This document shows positions 6,985 through 13,423 of a stretch of 27,162 nucleotides of DNA, in pieces (position 1 is the stretch's first letter; every line of letters starts with the position of its first letter). Both the position numbers and the translations under genes were made by a program. This stretch comes from a virus. Location of the stretch: IMG/VR virus record IMGVR_UViG_3300021389_000126, positions 1 to 27,162 of that record, one strand, 5' to 3'. The notes under the pieces were generated by a model. It worked only from the letters and a program-made list of their open reading frames with translations. It did no database searches and had not been told where the DNA came from.

Positions 6985-7632
6985 TTAAAACATTGTTAAT
7001 TGTGCTTGGTGTTGTGCTAGTCTCTTAGTCGCTGCTTCATAGTAATCTTTATCTAATTCACAAGCCGTTAAATCAAATCCTAAATTATGGCAAGCTATTG
7101 CTATTGAACCACTACCTAAATGCGTGTCTAATATCTTGTATCCCTTATTAGCATAATTTATTAATAACCATTCATAAAGTTTTACAGGCTTCTGTGTTGG
7201 GTGTATCCTTTGCTCTTTATTTTTCATATCTTGTTGCAACATTCCATTCCATCTCCACTTAAAGTTTCTTACAGATGTTTTAAAACTTGTCCAAGCTAAT
7301 TCACTATCAGCAAAATCGCCTGTATTGTCTTTATCCCAAACAATCCAACAGCTACTATTTGCGTTTGGTATGTTTTCAATAAAATGATTAGCACCCCAAA
7401 TAATCTGCTTTTTACTTACTCTTTTAAGTTCTTTAAAGTATTGTTTTTTTGGTGGTTTGCTATCCCAATTTTTAGCAGTGTATCTTGTTGCTTTTGCAGC
7501 TTTATCTCTACTGTGGTTTTTAATACCATCTTCTCCTATCCCATAAGGCGGGTCTACAATAGCTAAGTCAAAATGATTGTCCTCATACCTTGCCATTAAT
7601 TCCATATTGTCCTCGTTTGTTATCTGTATCAT
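6985..7632 (-). CDS. Orphan DNA methyltransferase, N6-adenine/N4-cytosine type (215 aa)
   Basis: S-adenosylmethionine-dependent DNA methylase. Catalytic motif IV is DPPY at residues 27-30 (FDLAIVDPPYGIG). HPTQKP at 134-139 is the usual motif before the SAM site, and ILDTHLGSGSIAIAC at 157-171 is motif I. The order catalytic motif before SAM-binding motif is the beta-class arrangement. I use the ATG at 7632-7630, which overlaps the TGA of the exonuclease gene (ATGA); a longer frame to 7749 would add 39 basic residues inside the exonuclease gene and is not needed. No restriction endonuclease is adjacent, so it probably protects phage DNA or marks it for regulation. Confidence 0.88.
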   Translation of the reverse strand: MIQITNEDNMELMARYEDNHFDLAIVDPPYGIGEDGIKNHSRDKAAKATRYTAKNWDSKPPKKQYFKELKRVSKKQIIWGANHFIENIPNANSSCWIVWDKDNTGDFADSELAWTSFKTSVRNFKWRWNGMLQQDMKNKEQRIHPTQKPVKLYEWLLINYANKGYKILDTHLGSGSIAIACHNLGFDLTACELDKDYYEAATKRLAQHQAQLTMF

Positions 7633-8402
7633 AATATTCCTTCTAAATAATATCCATCTATATCTACACCATCTATAAAGAATGTCTTGTAGGTTTCTAT
7701 TGCGTTTCTTACTTTCTGTTCTCCACTTAAATAAAAATCCTCTGAGCAATGGTATATACCTATGTCTAGACTTGCTTTGTCTAATGCTATAAATGTAAAC
7801 TGGTCATATGTCTTATCAAATAGCTGACAGTATAGATAGCATTGCATATCATAAGAGTACTTTTGAGCAGAGTATTTGAAAGCTCGTATGTCGGTTGTAG
7901 TTTTAAGGTCTACAATCCTATCTTTCCCTAGTATGTCAGCTTTACCTCTAAATGGGAATCCCATTACTTCTCCTATTGCAGGTACTTCAAACTCACAGTT
8001 AGTGATGTAACCCTTAGCAGTCTCATTCTTATAAAAAGCATCAGCTAATCTCTCAGCATCTCTCTTTTCTTTTTTAGTAAATACCTTGCCGTGTTTCTCT
8101 TTGGCTAACTTGTAAGCCTTAGAGTTCTTAGATTCTACATCTACAAATACTTGTGAATCAAATACCTCAGGTTCTAATATAGCGGTGTGGAATAACCATC
8201 CGTCTCTTAATGCTTGTGATTCAGGAGAACCATACTTAGTAACATAAGTGTATGTCTTTGGACTTCCTATTAACATCTTAGCACTTGAACTGCTTAAAGC
8301 TGCTTTGCTTAGATACCCATAGTAGAACTCATCTGACATCATATTGTCTAGTAGTTCTTGTTTGTCCCATTCTTTTCCGTCTAACAGTCTAATCTTGCTC
8401 AT
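7629..8402 (-). CDS. RecE/exonuclease VIII-like PD-(D/E)XK exonuclease (257 aa)
   Basis: Belongs by motif to the phage PDDEXK exonucleases (exodeoxyribonuclease VIII-like, DUF3799 group). N-terminal LSSSSAKMLIGSP at about 36-48 and G-x-L-F-H-x-x-x-L-E-P at 68-78 are hallmarks. The active site is G-K-A-D156 in FRGKADIL, then D165-L-K167 in IVDLKTTTD; Q187 in MQCYLY is the downstream motif. Such enzymes resect double-stranded DNA ends to give 3' single strands for annealing. No RecT/Beta annealase is adjacent, but SSB-like and NinG-like genes lie upstream in the same module. It overlaps its neighbours on both sides. Confidence 0.85.
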   Translation of the reverse strand: MSKIRLLDGKEWDKQELLDNMMSDEFYYGYLSKAALSSSSAKMLIGSPKTYTYVTKYGSPESQALRDGWLFHTAILEPEVFDSQVFVDVESKNSKAYKLAKEKHGKVFTKKEKRDAERLADAFYKNETAKGYITNCEFEVPAIGEVMGFPFRGKADILGKDRIVDLKTTTDIRAFKYSAQKYSYDMQCYLYCQLFDKTYDQFTFIALDKASLDIGIYHCSEDFYLSGEQKVRNAIETYKTFFIDGVDIDGYYLEGIL

Positions 8403-8601
8403 CTATCTTATTTATTAATTGTTTAAGTATTTCAGGGTTTGATACTACACCTTGTGAGTTAGGAAAGTTAAACATCACATACCATTTGCCATTCCTTGTC
8501 TTATCACTATCACACGATAGTATATCTCCTTTGGTGTAGTTGTAATAGAAATCATAGTCATTCTTAACGAATCCTAGTTCTATTAATAGTTCTTCTGTCA
8601 T
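8389..8601 (-). CDS. Small hypothetical protein (70 aa)
   Basis: 70 aa. It opens with LLIELGFVKND, followed by alternating aromatic strands (DYDFYYNYTKGD, KWYVMFNFP) and a C-terminal helix (EILKQLINKIDEQD). Proteins with a 'L-x-x-LGF.....Y.y' start are frequent small early genes in Bacteroidota phages, generally uncharacterised. It overlaps the exonuclease gene by 14 nt and the upstream coiled-coil gene by 4 nt (ATGA), so it is part of the operon started at the promoter near 8924. Confidence 0.65.
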   Translation of the reverse strand: MTEELLIELGFVKNDYDFYYNYTKGDILSCDSDKTRNGKWYVMFNFPNSQGVVSNPEILKQLINKIDEQD

Positions 8602-8909
8602 AATCCTAGTTTGTTTTTTGTTTCTAGTATCTTAATCTGTTTCTCTAGTTCCTCTATTCTCTCATCAGCTTTCCTAGCTCTCTCTACTGCTCTCACTTTG
8701 TCAGCTAGACTCTCAGATATAATCCTATCAAAAGAGAATCTCTCATCCTCTAGTGCTTGAATGTATCTTAGCTGCCTAAATAAAGCATCCTCAAAAGCCT
8801 TTAACTCTTTACTATCAGACTTCTTAGTCCACTTCATAACAAGTTCTAGAAGCATCTGCATATCTGCATTATTCTGCAGCTCTAATAAGTTTCTGTCTAC
8901 TTTGTGCAT
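8598..8909 (-). CDS. Coiled-coil protein of unknown function (103 aa)
   Basis: 103 aa, almost entirely helical and charged. The last half (VRAVERARKADERIEELEKQ) has heptad spacing of a coiled coil. No enzymatic motif. The gene stands first behind a near-consensus host-type promoter at 8924-8954 and is followed, with 4-nt overlaps, by the 70-aa gene and the exonuclease. A scaffold or accessory role in recombination is possible but rests only on position. Confidence 0.65.
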   Translation of the reverse strand: MHKVDRNLLELQNNADMQMLLELVMKWTKKSDSKELKAFEDALFRQLRYIQALEDERFSFDRIISESLADKVRAVERARKADERIEELEKQIKILETKNKLGL

Positions 8910-8923
8910 CTGTCTATTTTTAA

Positions 8924-8954
8924 CAAAGATATTAAATAATTTTGATAATCCTAA
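8924..8954 (-). promoter_or_regulatory. Bacteroidota-type promoter for the exonuclease operon
   Basis: Minus strand: TTAG (8954-8951), 19-nt spacer, TATCTTTG (8931-8924). The -7 element is a perfect TAnnTTTG; the -33 element differs from TTTG by one base. The leader to the ATG at 8909 is short and ends in AGACAG. Confidence 0.6.
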
Positions 8955-8963
8955 TACATTGTA

Positions 8964-9107
8964 CTATTTTTTATCTCTCCATTGAGTATAGCATACTGCT
9001 AGTCTTTGGTCTTTGCGTGGGTACTCTGTATTCATAGTACTATCACTCATACATCTAGTCATAAAGTCTTTCTGTGTTTCTCCTGATTTTGGTTTTGGTA
9101 ATGGCAT
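8964..9107 (-). CDS. Small conserved phage protein, 'PKPKSGE...RCMSD' type (47 aa)
   Basis: ATG at 9107-9105, TAG at 8966-8964. The sequence has PLPKPKSGE, then FMTRCMSDSTMNTEYP, then QRLAVCYTQWR. This arrangement (P-P-K-SGE, F-x-x-R-C-M, EYP/FP, QR-A-V-C-Y-x-x-W) is a recurrent short module in many phages, often found next to or within prohead protease or head genes, with two conserved Cys. Its molecular role is not known to me. Here it lies 2 nt behind the DUF3310 gene in the replication region. Confidence 0.7.
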   Translation of the reverse strand: MPLPKPKSGETQKDFMTRCMSDSTMNTEYPRKDQRLAVCYTQWRDKK

Positions 9108-9109
9108 AT

Positions 9110-9379
9110 CTATCTTTCTTTATAGTTATAATTGTAAGGACTTACTATTCCCTCTTTTATGTTGTTAGCCTCTTGGTTTCTTTGTTCTCTTACATAAGCT
9201 ATCTCTCTTTCTATATAATCCTTAGCTTTGTATAGGTCTTGTAACTCGTCATCTTTTTTTCCTGCCCTAGCGATGTACTTAATGACATTGCCTCTGTTAA
9301 AGTTTAGCTTATAGTGATTACACACATCTATAATGTCATAATCCCCAGTAGCCTCATAGTGTATTGCGTTACCTCTCAT
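9110..9379 (-). CDS. DUF3310 protein, T7 gp1.7-related (89 aa)
   Basis: 89 aa. The core YDIIDVCNHYKLNFNRGNVI followed by KYIARAGKKDDELQDLYKAK is the DUF3310 signature ('D-v-i-d-v-c-x-h-y-x-L-x-F-x-r-G-N-a-i-K-Y-i-x-R-a-G-K'). The family contains the T7 gp1.7 nucleotide kinase, and members are thought to act in nucleotide metabolism, but this one is much shorter than T7 gp1.7 and may keep only the domain core. The start overlaps the transglycosylase-like gene by 11 nt. Confidence 0.8.
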   Translation of the reverse strand: MRGNAIHYEATGDYDIIDVCNHYKLNFNRGNVIKYIARAGKKDDELQDLYKAKDYIEREIAYVREQRNQEANNIKEGIVSPYNYNYKER

Positions 9380-9746
9380 TTTTAATCTTTAAGTATTTGT
9401 TATAATAATTTTTAGTATCTCGGTATGTGTACCCTTTATATATCCCACCATTCCACATTCTTACTAACTCCTCCTCTGTAGGGAATCTACAATGCTTCTT
9501 TAAGAATACTTCTTTGCCATAACACATATATAGCTTAAATACCTCCTCAGAGGCTTTCTCAGAGAACATCTGCTCGTGGTAGTAATTAGTACCGTAAATC
9601 CTATTAACATCCTTTAAAACGCTTCTCTGTATCTGTAGGATGCCATAAGACCTTCCACCATCTCCTATAGAGTCAGGATTATTATTTGTCTCTACAGTCT
9701 TTAGGATAGTCATTATAGATACCAATGTAGATAGAATATAAGTCAT
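9369..9746 (-). CDS. Lytic transglycosylase-like protein (125 aa)
   Basis: Lysozyme-fold protein. The motif V-E-T-N-N-N-P-D-S-I-G-D followed by GRSYGILQI is the transglycosylase 'E-S-x-x-N-P-x-A-x-G-x-x-G-x-x-G-x-x-Q-I' element, with E19 the expected catalytic residue. NRIYGTNY and the C-terminal MWNGG-x-Y (W-N-G-G-P-x-G in relatives) support the fold. The N-terminus (YILSTLVSIMTIL) is mildly hydrophobic but too short for a confident signal peptide. Such enzymes cleave peptidoglycan. It lies among replication genes, far from the lysis genes at 14972-16339, which is unusual. A start at M12 is possible. Confidence 0.72.
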   Translation of the reverse strand: MTYILSTLVSIMTILKTVETNNNPDSIGDGGRSYGILQIQRSVLKDVNRIYGTNYYHEQMFSEKASEEVFKLYMCYGKEVFLKKHCRFPTEEELVRMWNGGIYKGYTYRDTKNYYNKYLKIKNER

Positions 9747-10210
9747 TAGTATTGTATTTGTTGTACTTCTAGATGTTTAATGTCATCATATCTGCACTTA
9801 ATTAATTGGTCTTTTCTATTCCATTTAGTTCTAGAATAAATCTTTAAAAAATCATATTTACTATCTGTAAACTCAGTAATATTATTGGTAAATAATAAAA
9901 GTTCTTGTCTATTGTAAACACAAAAAGATTTTAATTCTACTACATCAAACACTATAAAATCTGCTTTGCCTTTTAGCCAACCATCATTACCTAATACATT
10001 TATAGTTTCTAACCATATGCAATCTAAATGCCTACTACCTTTTACATCTATACCATATCCATTAACATAGAAATCTATGTGCTTATAAATATCATCTTGC
10101 TTGCTAGATTTAATTACTTTATGACCTCTAGATTCCATTAAACTTTTAAATAAGTCCTCTGTATCTAAACCAACTTTATTTGAATAATCTCTCCTAGCTT
10201 GTGATACCAT
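9746..10210 (-). CDS. PD-(D/E)XK nuclease-like protein (154 aa)
   Basis: 154 aa. The N-terminal helix has GLDTEDLFKSLMESRGHKV; then KHIDFYVNGYGIDVKGSR supplies the D-x(n)-(D/E)-x-K arrangement (D in HIDF, D and K in IDVKG) of the restriction-endonuclease fold, followed by a strand with ADFIVFDVV. This is the layout of phage-encoded endonucleases with H-x-D-F / D-V-K motifs. Target and role are unknown: Holliday junctions, host DNA breakdown or branch removal are all open. One-base overlaps with both neighbours place it in the same operon. Confidence 0.65.
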   Translation of the reverse strand: MVSQARRDYSNKVGLDTEDLFKSLMESRGHKVIKSSKQDDIYKHIDFYVNGYGIDVKGSRHLDCIWLETINVLGNDGWLKGKADFIVFDVVELKSFCVYNRQELLLFTNNITEFTDSKYDFLKIYSRTKWNRKDQLIKCRYDDIKHLEVQQIQY

Positions 10211-10554
10211 TAGTCTATCTTTAAAAACTCTGCTTCACCGTGTTCCTTAAACCACTCTTTGTTCTCGTGGTACTTATCAATGACTGCATCTATCATAACA
10301 AGCTCATCAATGGTTGAGGTAGATATTTTACTTATCAAGTCCTCTAGCTTGTTTAAAACATTAGTAGTCATCTCAGGGTTGTTATCATAGATGTTATTGT
10401 AGTTGGTATTGAATACCTGCTCTAACTCTTTGATGCTTCTGTTCACATTATACTTTACTGACTCCTTATAAAACTTACTGCCTTTTAGTGAGTCCATAGT
10501 CTCAATAAGTAACTGAGATAATAATATTGCCTTTAGGTAATTGATTTCTGTCAT
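10210..10554 (-). CDS. Helical hypothetical protein (114 aa)
   Basis: 114 aa, predicted all-helical. Features are LKAILLSQLLIETMDSLKG, then YKESVKYNVNRSIKELEQVF, and a later helix (MIDAVIDKYHENKEWF). No cysteine, no membrane segment, no known motif. Start overlaps the upstream nuclease-like gene by 4 nt and its stop overlaps the next start by one base, so it is co-translated with two nuclease-like proteins. No function assigned. Confidence 0.6.
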   Translation of the reverse strand: MTEINYLKAILLSQLLIETMDSLKGSKFYKESVKYNVNRSIKELEQVFNTNYNNIYDNNPEMTTNVLNKLEDLISKISTSTIDELVMIDAVIDKYHENKEWFKEHGEAEFLKID

Positions 10555-10979
10555 TCGTTTAAATTTATTATTGTTGCCTGTTCCTCTCTTAATAAGTATA
10601 CTTCTTTATTACTTCTACTCTTAGTCCATAGTGTAGTATCAGGACAGTATAGTTGCTCAGTTGGGTCTAGCTTTAACTCATTAAGCCAAAATATATAGTT
10701 AGCCTTAGGGTCGTTTACAAAGTAAATCTTGACCATATCTGCAGGCATATCCATTAGCTTATCATATTTGAGTTTCTCTAGCATCTTGGTCTCATAGTAC
10801 TTTTTTCTGAACTTCATTTCTACTACGCAGGGATGTCCTTTAGGAGTTTCTCCTACCGCATCATAGTGTTCAAAACCACCACCACACCAATCTAAGTCCC
10901 ACCCATCTAGGTTTAAAATCTGTATTACTGCCTTCTCTAAATTATGTACTTTATTTATATCCATTCTCGTATATTTCAT
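10551..10979 (-). CDS. Putative PD-(D/E)XK nuclease-like protein (142 aa)
   Basis: 142 aa. HYDAVGETPKGHPCVVEMKF contains D, then E-x-K after a strand (VVEMKF), the spacing of a PD-(D/E)XK active site; KIYFVNDPKANYIFWLNEL gives the next strands. Family not recognised beyond the fold-level motif. Together with the 154-aa protein it makes two small nuclease-like genes flanking a helical one. It overlaps neighbours by 4 nt and 29 nt. The nuclease call is an inference from three residues and secondary structure. Confidence 0.55.
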   Translation of the reverse strand: MKYTRMDINKVHNLEKAVIQILNLDGWDLDWCGGGFEHYDAVGETPKGHPCVVEMKFRKKYYETKMLEKLKYDKLMDMPADMVKIYFVNDPKANYIFWLNELKLDPTEQLYCPDTTLWTKSRSNKEVYLLREEQATIINLNE

Positions 10980-11154
10980 TCAGTTGTGTAATCCATCTAT
11001 TAATCTCTTTAGGATTACAAGTACAAGGTTTGTAGAACCTGTGATTGAAATATACTGCGTGTAATTGACATAGCATTTCAAACTCCTCAGGAGCTAGGGT
11101 ATTCTTTTTGTTGTTCCTAAAGTTTGTCCAGTCTATGTAGTCTTGTTTGGTCAT
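10951..11154 (-). CDS. Small protein with CxC pair, function unknown (67 aa)
   Basis: I use the ATG at 11154-11152 (MTKQDYIDWTNFRNN...), giving 67 aa; the same frame is open to a TTG at 11232, but that would overlap most of the 48-aa gene. An alternative ATG is at 11169. The C-terminal part has HAVYFNHRFYKPCTCNPKEI followed by NRWITQLNEIYE, a recurring short element in Bacteroidota phages in which a C-x-C pair precedes an 'I-x-x-W-I-x-x-L' helix. The start lies directly after the stop of the 48-aa gene. Function unknown. Confidence 0.65.
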   Translation of the reverse strand: MTKQDYIDWTNFRNNKKNTLAPEEFEMLCQLHAVYFNHRFYKPCTCNPKEINRWITQLNEIYENGYK

Positions 11155-11155
11155 T

Positions 11156-11302
11156 TTAACTTCTTCCATCTCTGCTAATTGTGATTTTGTTAAGTTTGTT
11201 TTTTCTTTCCTCACACCCACAGTCCTCTCCAAATATCTTTTTGGTAAGCCACTTAATTCCTGTGTAGGTGGTAATCTTTTCTACTAAGTCTCCTAGTCCC
11301 AT
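11156..11302 (-). CDS. Small Cys-containing protein (48 aa)
   Basis: ATG at 11302-11300, TAA at 11158-11156. It begins MGLGDLVEKITTYTGIKWLT, an amphipathic helix, then has FGEDCGCEERKNKLNK, with a C-x-C pair followed by a basic 'R-K-x-x-L-N' segment. Similar short proteins with a G-x-C-x-C-x-x-R-x-x-x-L-N pattern are common beside phage structural and early genes. It overlaps the 43-aa gene upstream by 10 nt and touches the 67-aa gene downstream, so it fits the tightly packed operon. Function unknown. Confidence 0.65.
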   Translation of the reverse strand: MGLGDLVEKITTYTGIKWLTKKIFGEDCGCEERKNKLNKITISRDGRS

Positions 11303-11424
11303 TTTTTTCTTTTTTCTCGTCTACGTTGTTGTTTTAGCATTATTGCTTTGTCTCTTTCTTTTCTATACTCCCATCCTGTAATTGGGTGTATCTGATTTTT
11401 GATAAGTTCTTCAATTCTGTTCAT
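11293..11424 (-). CDS. Small very basic protein (43 aa)
   Basis: ATG at 11424-11422, TAG at 11295-11293. The first half is MNRIEELIKNQIHPITGWEY; the second half is strongly basic and ends QQRRREKRKKWD. The ATG overlaps the TGA of the sigma-like gene (ATGA), supporting coupled translation. A basic tail of this kind could bind nucleic acid, or, next to a sigma-like factor, help it act; neither is shown. Confidence 0.55.
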   Translation of the reverse strand: MNRIEELIKNQIHPITGWEYRKERDKAIMLKQQRRREKRKKWD

Positions 11425-11903
11425 TTGAATAAGTCTTTAAGGTGTTTCTTTACTTTTCTATAGGTGTTATAAAGTGAGTAATAACTTATGTTTGTTTTGT
11501 CGCTCAAAGATTGGAAACTCTCTCCTGAATCTATTATCTCAAATACCTTTCTATCATACCAGTACAAAGATTCCATTTCTTTATTGAGCTTATCATATAA
11601 TACTTGGTAGTCTATATGTAGTTCTTGATGTAGCTCTTTTGTGATTTCTTCTAATCCTAGTACCTCTACCTTAGCTTCTTTTCTTTTAAGGTCTAAGAAT
11701 AGGGTTTGTAGGGTTCTGTAGACATAGTAGTAATTAACCTCCTGTTCATTGTACATTATATCAGTTCCTGCTTTGACTAGCCTGTCAATCTTAATGTACA
11801 TCTCCATCACTATATCCTCTGCGGTGTCAGGATTAACTCCAAAGGATTCCACTATATCACACCAGTCTTGATGCTTTTTAAAGATTATCTCTAATACCTC
11901 CAT
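11421..11903 (-). CDS. Sigma-70-family-like RNA polymerase sigma factor (160 aa)
   Basis: Start taken at the ATG 11903-11901 (MEVLEIIFKKHQDW...); a GTG start at 11933 would add 10 residues and overlap the upstream gene more. Residues about 15-50 contain VNPDTAEDIVMEMYIKIDRL, which resembles region 2 of small sigma factors ('a-E-D-l-v-q-e-v-f-l-k-l'). The C-terminus, DRKVFEIIDSGESFQSLSDK then TNISYYSLYNTYRKVKKHL, is laid out like region 4, a helix-turn-helix in the place that reads the -35 box. It would redirect host RNA polymerase to phage promoters. The CGTTATATA elements are candidate targets, though nothing in the sequence links them directly. Alternative: a general sigma-like HTH regulator. 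Confidence 0.7.
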   Translation of the reverse strand: MEVLEIIFKKHQDWCDIVESFGVNPDTAEDIVMEMYIKIDRLVKAGTDIMYNEQEVNYYYVYRTLQTLFLDLKRKEAKVEVLGLEEITKELHQELHIDYQVLYDKLNKEMESLYWYDRKVFEIIDSGESFQSLSDKTNISYYSLYNTYRKVKKHLKDLFK

Positions 11904-12082
11904 ACCGTTATATGTAAACCAAACAACAGACACATAATTGTAATCTGATGGTAAAAATCGTCTTGGTCTACATCGTCTAGGTCAGGCTCTAAATTAGGAT
12001 TGTAATATAACACTCCTGCTGATAATCCGTATATTGGTATAATCTGTAAATCTACCCCTACACTACCGAAATCTATTTGCAT
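11891..12082 (-). CDS. Small hypothetical protein (63 aa)
   Basis: 63 aa. MQIDFGSVGVDLQIIPIYGL then GVLYYNPNLEPD are strand-like; an acidic loop (LDDVDQDDFYHQ) and a hydrophobic end (ITIMCLLFGLHITVWRY) follow. The end could be a strand pair or weak membrane-associated helix. The gene lies between the helicase (9 nt upstream) and the sigma-like gene, whose ATG it overlaps by 13 nt. Small proteins of this type ('yyp....') follow helicases in related phages, but I know no function. Confidence 0.55.
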   Translation of the reverse strand: MQIDFGSVGVDLQIIPIYGLSAGVLYYNPNLEPDLDDVDQDDFYHQITIMCLLFGLHITVWRY

Positions 12083-12091
12083 ATATTATTT

Positions 12092-13006
12092 TTAAAATGG
12101 TACTTCTGTTTGTTTTTCATTAAAAGGCTCTATTATATTTCTGTGGTTTACCTCAAACCCTACATTATTTATAATGCTTTTTAATCTTATTGGTTCGTCT
12201 AGACTTGTTGGTCTACCTCCTGTATCTATATCTTTTACTTTCCTAACGTGAATGAGTGAATACATCCAATCTCTAGGGTGTTGTATGTATCTGTGAATCA
12301 CTATAAAATCATCAGCTCTATTCACAAACTTACCTCCTCCTTCTACATCACTAGCCATAGGTGGGATAGGATGCTCTGCATACTCGTGATTAGTTCCGTG
12401 CTTCTTTCTTAAAGCCTCAGTAGCTGCGTGAGTATTAAGCCATATTGTTATGTTATTAGTCTTGCAGAATATTCTCATCTCGCTTGTTGCTTGGTAATCG
12501 TACTCGTGTCCACTCAAACCCTTTAATACGTTCTTATCTTTTATAAGAGAGTTGTAAGGGTCTATAAGCAATCCGTCATAGTGCCAAGCGTTCTTAACGT
12601 GTTGAGCTAATTCTAGCACTTGTTTGTAGGTATATAGGTCATTAGGTTCTATAAACTTAAAATGTTCATTTATCCAAGATACTCTCTTATCAAAAATCTC
12701 ATCCTCTATTTTATTAATTGGCTTGGCTTCTATAAACTCTACCAGTTTTCTAATAAGTGCATAAGGTTCATTCTCTGCACTAAATACTAGCCATCTTATA
12801 TTATGTTTTCTAGAGTACAATAACATAAGGTACATTATCACAGTAGTCTTACCTACGTTAGCGTGTCCTAGTATTACGTTAAAGTTCCCTTTCTTTAATC
12901 TAAAGTGTTGGTCTATCTGTGGGATGTCTAATCTGTAACCCTCCTTAATCTTTCCTGACCTAACATTCCTTAGTTTTCCTATTTGTTCTTCAAAATTTAT
13001 AAGCAT
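12092..13006 (-). CDS. DnaB-like replicative helicase, ATPase domain only (304 aa)
   Basis: RecA-fold ATPase. Walker A is GHANVGKTT at residues 47-55; the FSAENEP segment at 75-81 is the DnaB motif 1a region with the catalytic Glu; Walker B LLIDPYNSL has D149; NTHA at 191-194 is the sensor-like motif 3, and a C-terminal SLIHVRKVKD matches the arginine-finger region. With 304 aa it lacks the N-terminal primase-interaction domain of DnaB (about 450 aa) and has no primase domain, so it is either a stripped helicase working with host or separate phage primase, or a RadA/Twinkle-like helper. Leader of the AACAGACAG type; SSB gene directly upstream. Confidence 0.82.
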   Translation of the reverse strand: MLINFEEQIGKLRNVRSGKIKEGYRLDIPQIDQHFRLKKGNFNVILGHANVGKTTVIMYLMLLYSRKHNIRWLVFSAENEPYALIRKLVEFIEAKPINKIEDEIFDKRVSWINEHFKFIEPNDLYTYKQVLELAQHVKNAWHYDGLLIDPYNSLIKDKNVLKGLSGHEYDYQATSEMRIFCKTNNITIWLNTHAATEALRKKHGTNHEYAEHPIPPMASDVEGGGKFVNRADDFIVIHRYIQHPRDWMYSLIHVRKVKDIDTGGRPTSLDEPIRLKSIINNVGFEVNHRNIIEPFNEKQTEVPF

Positions 13007-13024
13007 CTGTCTGTTATTTTTTGT

Positions 13025-13032
13025 CTAAGGTA
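13025..13032 (-). promoter_or_regulatory. Weak -7-like box before the helicase gene
   Basis: TACCTTAG on the minus strand matches TAnnTTTG except the seventh base; no convincing -33 TTTG is found at 19-20 nt. It follows a terminator-like hairpin and leads into a leader ending AACAGACAG directly before the ATG at 13006. Treat as tentative. Confidence 0.3.
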
Positions 13033-13034
13033 AT

Positions 13035-13062
13035 AAAAAAGGGGATAAGTTACCCTACCCCC
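13035..13062 (-). terminator. Terminator-like hairpin after the SSB gene
   Basis: Minus strand: a G-rich arm (GGGGGTAG) and TATCCCC can pair over GGGG plus TA with a 1-nt bulge each side, then TTTTTTATT. It lies 9 nt after the stop of the SSB gene. Stem is imperfect, so it could be a partial terminator or attenuator. Confidence 0.5.
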
Positions 13063-13070
13063 ATTAGTTT

Positions 13071-13421
13071 CTAGAAAGGTAAATCCTCTCTATCAGGAGC
13101 AAATGCCTCAGCAGTTACTGCCTCTTGTTTAGGTAAAGAATCTAATTTATCTACTCTCCAAGATGTTAGGTTAGTAAAGTACTTACCTTGCCACTCTCTT
13201 GAATTTACGTTAAACTCTACTGCTACTAAGTCTCCTACTTTGTTGTATTGTACAAACTTATCTACTGAATCAGCATAGTTAGCACCCTTGTACATATTAA
13301 AAACGTACAGGTTGTTGTACTGCTCCTCTGTCTTTAAGATAAAGTCTAATGACTTAGCTCCATTGTCGTGGATTTTGATTTCTGAAATCTTGTCTATTTT
13401 TCCGTTTACTTTAAAACTCAT
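13071..13421 (-). CDS. Single-stranded DNA-binding protein, DUF3127-like (116 aa)
   Basis: 116 aa OB-fold protein. The start (SFKVNGKIDKISEIK), the middle (KTEEQYNNLYVFNMY) and the segment VAVEFNVNSREWQGKYFTNL with TSWRVDKL match the DUF3127 pattern of Bacteroidota ('v-x-f-x-i-x-S-R-E-x-x-G-k-w-f-t-d-l-x-x-W-k'). The C-terminus ends DREDLPF, the acidic-aromatic tail of bacterial SSB proteins that recruits partner enzymes. This strongly suggests single-strand binding during phage replication. It sits between another OB-like protein and the helicase. Confidence 0.8.
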   Translation of the reverse strand: MSFKVNGKIDKISEIKIHDNGAKSLDFILKTEEQYNNLYVFNMYKGANYADSVDKFVQYNKVGDLVAVEFNVNSREWQGKYFTNLTSWRVDKLDSLPKQEAVTAEAFAPDREDLPF

Positions 13422-13423
13422 AA

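Noticed and set aside
7633-7749. N-terminal extension of the methyltransferase to 7749
   Set aside because: Adds 39 Arg/Lys/Trp-rich residues inside the exonuclease gene; the ATG at 7632 forms an ATGA junction and leaves the complete methyltransferase domain.
11155-11232. TTG start at 11232 for the CxC protein
   Set aside because: Would overlap most of the 48-aa gene; the ATG at 11154 directly follows that gene's stop.
11901-11909. CGTTATATG-like string on the plus strand inside the sigma-like gene
   Set aside because: Wrong strand, one mismatch, and inside coding sequence, so not counted with the four CGTTATATA elements.
11904-11933. GTG start at 11933 for the sigma-like gene
   Set aside because: Adds only 10 residues without conserved character and increases the overlap with the 63-aa gene; the ATG at 11903 is simpler, although GTG is not excluded.
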